Source: Bacillota bacterium (GTDB lineage: Bacteria > Bacillota > Clostridia > Acetivibrionales > DSM-1351). From it: DNA of 8,930 nt. Each line of letters begins with the position of its first letter. The first letter of the stretch is position 1. The DNA lies in contig JAEYNI010000214.1 of assembly GCA_023412635.1 (NCBI GenBank), positions 1-8,930 on the forward strand. The letters are read 5' to 3'. The notes beneath the pieces were generated by a model that worked only from the letters and a program-made list of their open reading frames with translations, did not search any database and was not told where the DNA came from. This document shows, in pieces, positions 5,692-8,930 of this stretch. The translations under genes and the position numbers were made by a program.

Positions 5692-5698
5692 TGATCCA

Positions 5699-6772
5699 TT
5701 ATAAAAGGTCCTCATAGCCTTTTTGCTTCAGCAACTCTACCAGCCCTTTGACCTCCTGTGCCTTGTCACGGGGACATACAATAATTGCATCTTTGGTGTT
5801 CACAACAATAAGGTTATCAACTCCTATTGTTGTAATAAGAGCATCGTCGCTCAAGATAACTGAATTGCTGGTATTTATTCCAACATGCTTCCCATTGGTT
5901 AAATTTCCATTTTCATCTGCGGTATAGGTTCTTGCCAGAGCATCAATGCTGCCTATGTCGTCCCAGTCAAAAAGACCTTTTATTACATAAATACAATTGA
6001 GTTTCTCCAGAACGCCGCTGTCGAAGGATACATTTGGTATTTTATTATATGCTTCCTCAAGGTATCTGTTACTGGTTGAACGTTTTGGTTCCATTACTGC
6101 CCTTCCGATATTAGCCTCGTGTTCCGGCAGAAACCTCCTCACACTTTCTATTATCGAATCCAATCTTCCTACCAGAATTCCTCCATTCCATAGAAACTCT
6201 CCTGATTCAATAAACCTTTTAGCTGTATCAATATCAGGTTTTTCTATAAAATTCTGGACTATGAGAAGCCTTTCATGATCTCCCTTATCCTTGTCAATCT
6301 GAATATAACCATAACCTGTTGCCGGGTAGGTAGGAGTGATACCTACAACTACTAGGGATTTTGTTTCTTCTGCAGCATCATAAGCCATCTCTATTGCTTC
6401 CTTGTATCCCTTCCTGTTATTCACATATCCGTCTGCCGGTACAAAGCAGACCACTCCTTCACCGAACCTCTTTTTTAAGGTCATCGCGGCATATTCAATG
6501 CATGCTGCAGTGTTTCTCTTTTTAGGTTCGAGTATAATGTTTTCTGAAGGAATTAATTTTTTAACTGTAGCGTAAGTTATACTTTTTAGACGTTTATCAG
6601 TTACAATAAAACAATGATCAGAAGAAATTGTTTCACAAAGCCGCTCAATGGATTGTACTAGCATACAACTACCATCACCCGCTTGTATAAATTGCTTGGG
6701 CCTTGTCTCTCTTGATATGGGCCACAATCTTGTTCCTGATCCTCCTGCCATTATTACTGCGAATCTTTCCAT
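5699..6772 (-). CDS. manC: Mannose-1-phosphate guanylyltransferase
   Basis: Makes GDP-mannose from mannose-1-phosphate and GTP in the cytoplasm. The 357-residue length matches the single-domain type without a fused phosphomannose isomerase. Motifs in order: the pyrophosphorylase signature MAGGSGTRLWPISRETRPKQ at 8-27, LEPKKRNTAACIEYAA at 81-96, FVPADGYV at 110-117, NFIEKPD at 174-180, FLWNGGILV at 193-201, SFDSGVLEK at 249-257 and GLFDWDDIGS at 266-275. Two positions differ from the usual pattern: PADG in place of PADH, and FDSG where FDYG/FDYA is common. The sugar specificity could therefore be shifted, though mannose remains most likely. The ATG at 6772 has GGAGA (6782-6786) upstream. It is the first gene of the operon, 60 bases before the next start, and supplies the GDP-sugar for the module. 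Confidence 0.9.
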   Translation of the reverse strand: MERFAVIMAGGSGTRLWPISRETRPKQFIQAGDGSCMLVQSIERLCETISSDHCFIVTDKRLKSITYATVKKLIPSENIILEPKKRNTAACIEYAAMTLKKRFGEGVVCFVPADGYVNNRKGYKEAIEMAYDAAEETKSLVVVGITPTYPATGYGYIQIDKDKGDHERLLIVQNFIEKPDIDTAKRFIESGEFLWNGGILVGRLDSIIESVRRFLPEHEANIGRAVMEPKRSTSNRYLEEAYNKIPNVSFDSGVLEKLNCIYVIKGLFDWDDIGSIDALARTYTADENGNLTNGKHVGINTSNSVILSDDALITTIGVDNLIVVNTKDAIIVCPRDKAQEVKGLVELLKQKGYEDLL

Positions 6773-6919
6773 TTACATCATTCTCCAAAATTTTAAAATT
6801 TAGCTTAGTCTATTTTATGTAAGGTCCTACCCAGTGGTTCATACAATTTAAGTACTTATGTAAACCCTTTCTGCATGTTTTCAAGATCGAAGGATATACT
6901 CTTGTTGAGAAATAGGTAA
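6773..6919. promoter_or_regulatory. Divergent control region between manC operon and two-component genes
   Basis: This 147-base region must hold the promoters of both the five-gene operon (minus) and the kinase-regulator pair (plus). It contains a 14-bp perfect palindrome AAATTTTAAAATTT at 6788-6801, next to the manC SD, and a 10-bp perfect palindrome TAAGTACTTA at 6849-6858. On the plus strand TATACT (6895-6900) is a good -10 hexamer but its -35 is weak. On the minus strand TTGTAT followed after 19 bases by TACATA is the best promoter-like pair, also weak. A binding site for the neighbouring response regulator is plausible but not shown. Confidence 0.45.
6895..6900 (+). promoter_or_regulatory. 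-10-like hexamer for the kinase gene
   Basis: TATACT sits in the string AAGGATATACT (6890-6900). Nearly the same string, AAGGGTATACT, occurs at 8719-8729 before the small transporter gene. Transcription starting about seven bases downstream would give a leader of roughly 65 bases before the TTG start at 6974. No good -35 box is visible. Confidence 0.35.
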
Positions 6920-6961
6920 ATGCTTGGTAAAATATTCTTATTGATTCCAGAAATCATTCAT

Positions 6962-6968
6962 GGGAGGT
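6962..6968 (+). promoter_or_regulatory. Ribosome binding site favouring a TTG start of the kinase
   Basis: GGGAGGT ends six bases before the in-frame TTG at 6974. The alternative ATG at 6920 has only a weak AGGT next to it. The SD therefore argues that translation begins at 6974, 18 codons inside the longest frame. Confidence 0.6.
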
Positions 6969-6973
6969 TATTA

Positions 6974-8050
6974 TTGATTGAATTAATTGATAAAACAGTT
7001 ATATTTTTATCTTGTCTGCTAGTATATTTGTTTAATACCGGCAATATTTATAGTGTTGTTCCGATAATTGTAAGTATTACCCTTTCGTCTCTTAACAGTT
7101 ATTTTAATAAAAGAATTTTAAGAATCTTATTTATTATAGGATACATTTTATTATGCCAGTTTTACCCGGTATTTCTTATGTTCATACCTTTGATATGCTA
7201 CGACATATTTGTTGAAAAAGAGCAGCTGATTGGCCTTCTTATACTGATCCCCTGCCTTACTCATATAAATTTCTTGTCCTATAAAAATATGTCTGTGGTT
7301 TTTATTCTTATCGCAGCATCCTATCTACTTAAGTACCGTACAAATAGTCTGGACAACATCAGAAAAGAATATATGCTGCTAAGGGATACCACGAAGGAAC
7401 GTTCTATTCTTATGGAGAAGAAGAACAGTGAACTAATGGAAAAACAGGATTATGAAATTAATATGGCTACTCTTAATGAAAGAAACCGAATCGCAATGGA
7501 AATACACGATAATGTAGGGCACTTGCTTTCAAGATGTCTGCTCCAACTGGGAGCATTAATGGCAATTAATAAGGAAGAAACTTTCAAGGAAAGCCTTTCC
7601 TCAATAAAAAACACACTTTCACAAGCAATGGATAGTATCAGGAGTAGTGTGCACAACCTTCATGAGGAGTCTATTGATCTTAAGTCTCAAATAGCCTCAC
7701 TCGTAAAAAACTTTGACTTTTGTCCCATATCATTGGATTATGATATTACAGAAAATGTTGAAAAAGGTTTGAAATATTGCTTTATATCTATTGTAAATGA
7801 AGCACTGTCCAACATTATAAAGCATTCAAATGCCACTGAGGTTAGCGTTACCCTCAGAGAGCATCCTGCTCTTTATCAGCTGATTATTCAGGATAATGGA
7901 AAAGTGACAGAGTATAATATGGACGACGGTATCGGCTTGAATAATATAACCGAGAGGGTCAGGAAGTTTAGCGGAAATATACATATCAATGTAGAAAATG
8001 GCTTCAAAATATTTATTTCAGTACCTAAAGGGAAGGAAAAGGGACTTTAA
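6974..8050 (+). CDS. DesK/LiaS-type membrane sensor histidine kinase
   Basis: A membrane-bound sensor kinase of 358 residues (376 if translation begins at ATG 6920). The N-terminal part has about five or six hydrophobic segments with short loops and no large extracytoplasmic domain, so it probably senses the membrane or a lipid-linked signal. A charged coiled coil follows (RKEYMLLRDTTKERS to SELMEKQDYEIN). The HisKA_3 dimerisation domain is NERNRIAMEIHDNVGHLLSR, with the phospho-acceptor histidine at residue 178 (196 from ATG 6920). The ATPase domain shows the N box NEALSNIIKHS (275-285), DNG (307-309) and GIGLNNITERV (319-329), the usual HPK7 layout. The TTG start is chosen for its ideal SD at 6962-6968. 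The response regulator gene starts one base after the stop, so the pair is co-transcribed. Confidence 0.93.
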   Translation: MIELIDKTVIFLSCLLVYLFNTGNIYSVVPIIVSITLSSLNSYFNKRILRILFIIGYILLCQFYPVFLMFIPLICYDIFVEKEQLIGLLILIPCLTHINFLSYKNMSVVFILIAASYLLKYRTNSLDNIRKEYMLLRDTTKERSILMEKKNSELMEKQDYEINMATLNERNRIAMEIHDNVGHLLSRCLLQLGALMAINKEETFKESLSSIKNTLSQAMDSIRSSVHNLHEESIDLKSQIASLVKNFDFCPISLDYDITENVEKGLKYCFISIVNEALSNIIKHSNATEVSVTLREHPALYQLIIQDNGKVTEYNMDDGIGLNNITERVRKFSGNIHINVENGFKIFISVPKGKEKGL

Positions 8051-8051
8051 A

Positions 8052-8672
8052 ATGAATGTACTCGTAGTTGACGATGATAAACTTGTTTGCGTTTCACTAA
8101 AAACCATTTTAGAAGCTGATCCCGAAATCAGTGTTATCGGTATAGGAAATAACGGACAGCAGGCTATAGAACTATATCATCAGCTTCAGCCCGATATTCT
8201 GCTTATGGACATAAGAATGGAAGTAATGACAGGGTTGGAGGCAGGAGAAGTACTGTTAAAACAATACCCAAATGCCCGTATTCTATATCTTACGACCTTT
8301 TCTGATGATTCATACATTATAACTGCTCTTAAAATCGGCGCTAAAGGTTATTTATTAAAACAAAATTTTGAAAGTATTGTTCCTGCACTAAAGGCTGTAT
8401 TTATGGGGCAAAGTGTATTCGGTAACGAAATAATAACAAAGCTTCCAAGTCTGATTCATGGAAGCTGTACACTCTCCTTTTCAAAATTTGATCTTACAGA
8501 GAAGGAGGTAGAACTTCTGGTTCATATTTCAGAAGGCCTTAGTAACAAGGAGATTTCAGAAGTAATGTATTTAAGCGAGGGTACTATCAGAAACTATATA
8601 AGCATCCTTTTAGAAAAGCTTCAGCTTAGAGACAGGACACAGCTGGCAGTCTTTTATTACAAGAACAGGTAA
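8052..8672 (+). CDS. NarL/LuxR-family response regulator
   Basis: A 206-residue DNA-binding response regulator, partner of the kinase just upstream. The receiver domain (1-120) has the acidic cluster DDD at 7-9, phospho-acceptor Asp53 in DILLMD, the switch Thr81/82 and Lys103 in GYLLKQ. The LuxR-type helix-turn-helix is at about 147-204: LTEKEVELLVHISEGLSNKE, then EVMYLSEGTIRNYISILLEK. After the phospho-acceptor the sequence is DIRMEVMTG, where most family members have DIRMPxMDG, so the conserved proline is replaced by Glu. The ATG start at 8052 has AAAAGGGA (8037-8044) upstream and lies one base after the kinase stop; a longer frame reaching back into the kinase gene is unlikely. It probably controls its own operon and perhaps the divergent manC operon or the downstream transporter (inference). 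Confidence 0.95.
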   Translation: MNVLVVDDDKLVCVSLKTILEADPEISVIGIGNNGQQAIELYHQLQPDILLMDIRMEVMTGLEAGEVLLKQYPNARILYLTTFSDDSYIITALKIGAKGYLLKQNFESIVPALKAVFMGQSVFGNEIITKLPSLIHGSCTLSFSKFDLTEKEVELLVHISEGLSNKEISEVMYLSEGTIRNYISILLEKLQLRDRTQLAVFYYKNR

Positions 8673-8723
8673 CCGTAATATAAGTTTTACTCTACATATG
8701 AATAACCAAGTTTGGTCCAAGGG

Positions 8724-8753
8724 TATACTAACAAGGAAAAATTGGTTTCTTTG
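8724..8753 (+). promoter_or_regulatory. Possible promoter and hairpin element before the transporter gene
   Basis: TATACT (8724-8729) is followed by CTAACAAGGAAA (8728-8739) and GTTTCTT (8745-8751). CAAGGAAA (8732-8739) can pair with TTTCTTTG (8746-8753) over eight positions with one G-U pair. A close match to the CTAACAAGGAAA plus GTTTCTT arrangement sits at 488-512, upstream of the AraC start. No T-run follows, so a terminator is unlikely. Confidence 0.35.
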
Positions 8754-8770
8754 GTTCAGTAACATTAAAA

Positions 8771-8783
8771 TTCTTATTAAGAA
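8771..8783. promoter_or_regulatory. Palindrome upstream of the transporter gene
   Basis: TTCTTATTAAGAA is a perfect 6-1-6 inverted repeat, followed directly by GTTAAC (8784-8789). It lies 35 bases before the transporter start, a fitting place for an operator. Its CTTA and TAAG half-sites also occur, in reversed order, in the TAAGTACTTA palindrome at 6849-6858 in the divergent region. Confidence 0.35.
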
Positions 8784-8818
8784 GTTAACAATTACTATGC
8801 GTAAAAGGGAAATGGGCT

Positions 8819-8930
8819 ATGCAATTGAATTACATTTTACTGTCCTTCCTGAATTCTGCTTTAACTATATTCGGTCAGGTATTATGGAAGCTCGGGCTAA
8901 TGAAACCCTCAGGCTACAGTTTAAAGCTCT
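8819..8930 (+). CDS. Small EamA/SMR-like membrane transporter, N-terminal part
   Basis: Partial gene: 37 codons are visible before the right edge. The start ATG at 8819 has AAAAGGGA (8803-8810) about eight bases upstream. The peptide begins MQLNYILLSFLNSALTIFGQ and continues VLWKLGL, one hydrophobic helix with the pattern seen at the start of small drug/metabolite transporters (EamA, SMR) and of the ArnE/ArnF type undecaprenyl-phosphate-sugar flippase subunits. In those families the conserved Gln/Trp-containing first helix lines the substrate path. Next to a glycan operon, a role in moving a lipid-linked sugar is attractive but unproven. An overlapping frame from ATG 8797 gives a less plausible, charged peptide. 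It follows the response regulator by 146 bases and may be under its control. Confidence 0.7.
   Translation, partial: MQLNYILLSFLNSALTIFGQVLWKLGLMKPSGYSLKL

Noticed and set aside
7998..8051. Response regulator starting inside the kinase gene
   Set aside because: The added 18 residues are out-of-frame kinase sequence and do not resemble a receiver N-terminus; ATG 8052 with an SD gives the canonical MNVLVVDDD start.
8797..8930. Overlapping frame from ATG 8797
   Set aside because: The peptide is charged and irregular, while the frame from 8819 gives a clear membrane helix and has the better-placed SD.

Overview
The window reads as chromosomal DNA of a low-GC Gram-positive anaerobe, most likely a member of the Clostridia (a Ruminiclostridium-like genome would fit). 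The grounds are AT-rich intergenic DNA, strong GGAGG-type ribosome binding sites, several TTG starts and the protein families present. Species cannot be fixed from sequence reading alone.

Left part (1-1440): the 5' end of a Pol-beta-type nucleotidyltransferase gene runs off the left edge on the minus strand. A gap of about 320 bases follows, containing a hairpin plus Shine-Dalgarno element and a possible 19-codon leader ORF. Next, on the plus strand, is an AraC-type regulator with an N-terminal DNA-binding domain and a C-terminal GyrI-like effector domain.

Centre (1490-6772): five minus-strand genes form what looks like one operon. In transcription order they are a mannose-1-phosphate guanylyltransferase (manC type), a GT23/NodZ-like fucosyltransferase homologue, the alpha and beta subunits of a thiamine-diphosphate 2-oxoacid dehydrogenase E1-type enzyme, and an NAD(P)-dependent sugar epimerase/dehydratase. 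It starts at a divergent 147-base region and ends convergently against the AraC gene, so the five genes look like a complete unit. It has no E2 or E3 gene, and no GDP-mannose 4,6-dehydratase or GDP-fucose synthase. The simplest reading is a small glycan or glycolipid module that makes a GDP-sugar, modifies a sugar or its side chain with an E1-type ThDP enzyme, and transfers it with the GT23-like enzyme. The chemistry of the E1 pair here is the most interesting open question.

Right part (6920-8930): divergent from the operon is a DesK/LiaS-type membrane histidine kinase followed directly by a NarL-type response regulator, then the start of a small EamA/SMR-like membrane protein cut by the right edge. 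This two-component system is a reasonable candidate regulator of the operon, the small transporter, or both.

Besides genes, the window holds several short repeats that the genes do not explain: a hairpin-SD element in two copies 5 kb apart, a 17-bp tandem duplication inside one copy, a second paired element at 488 and 8728, a 12-bp tandem repeat at the end of the epimerase gene, and related AT-rich repeats on both sides of the E1 beta gene.
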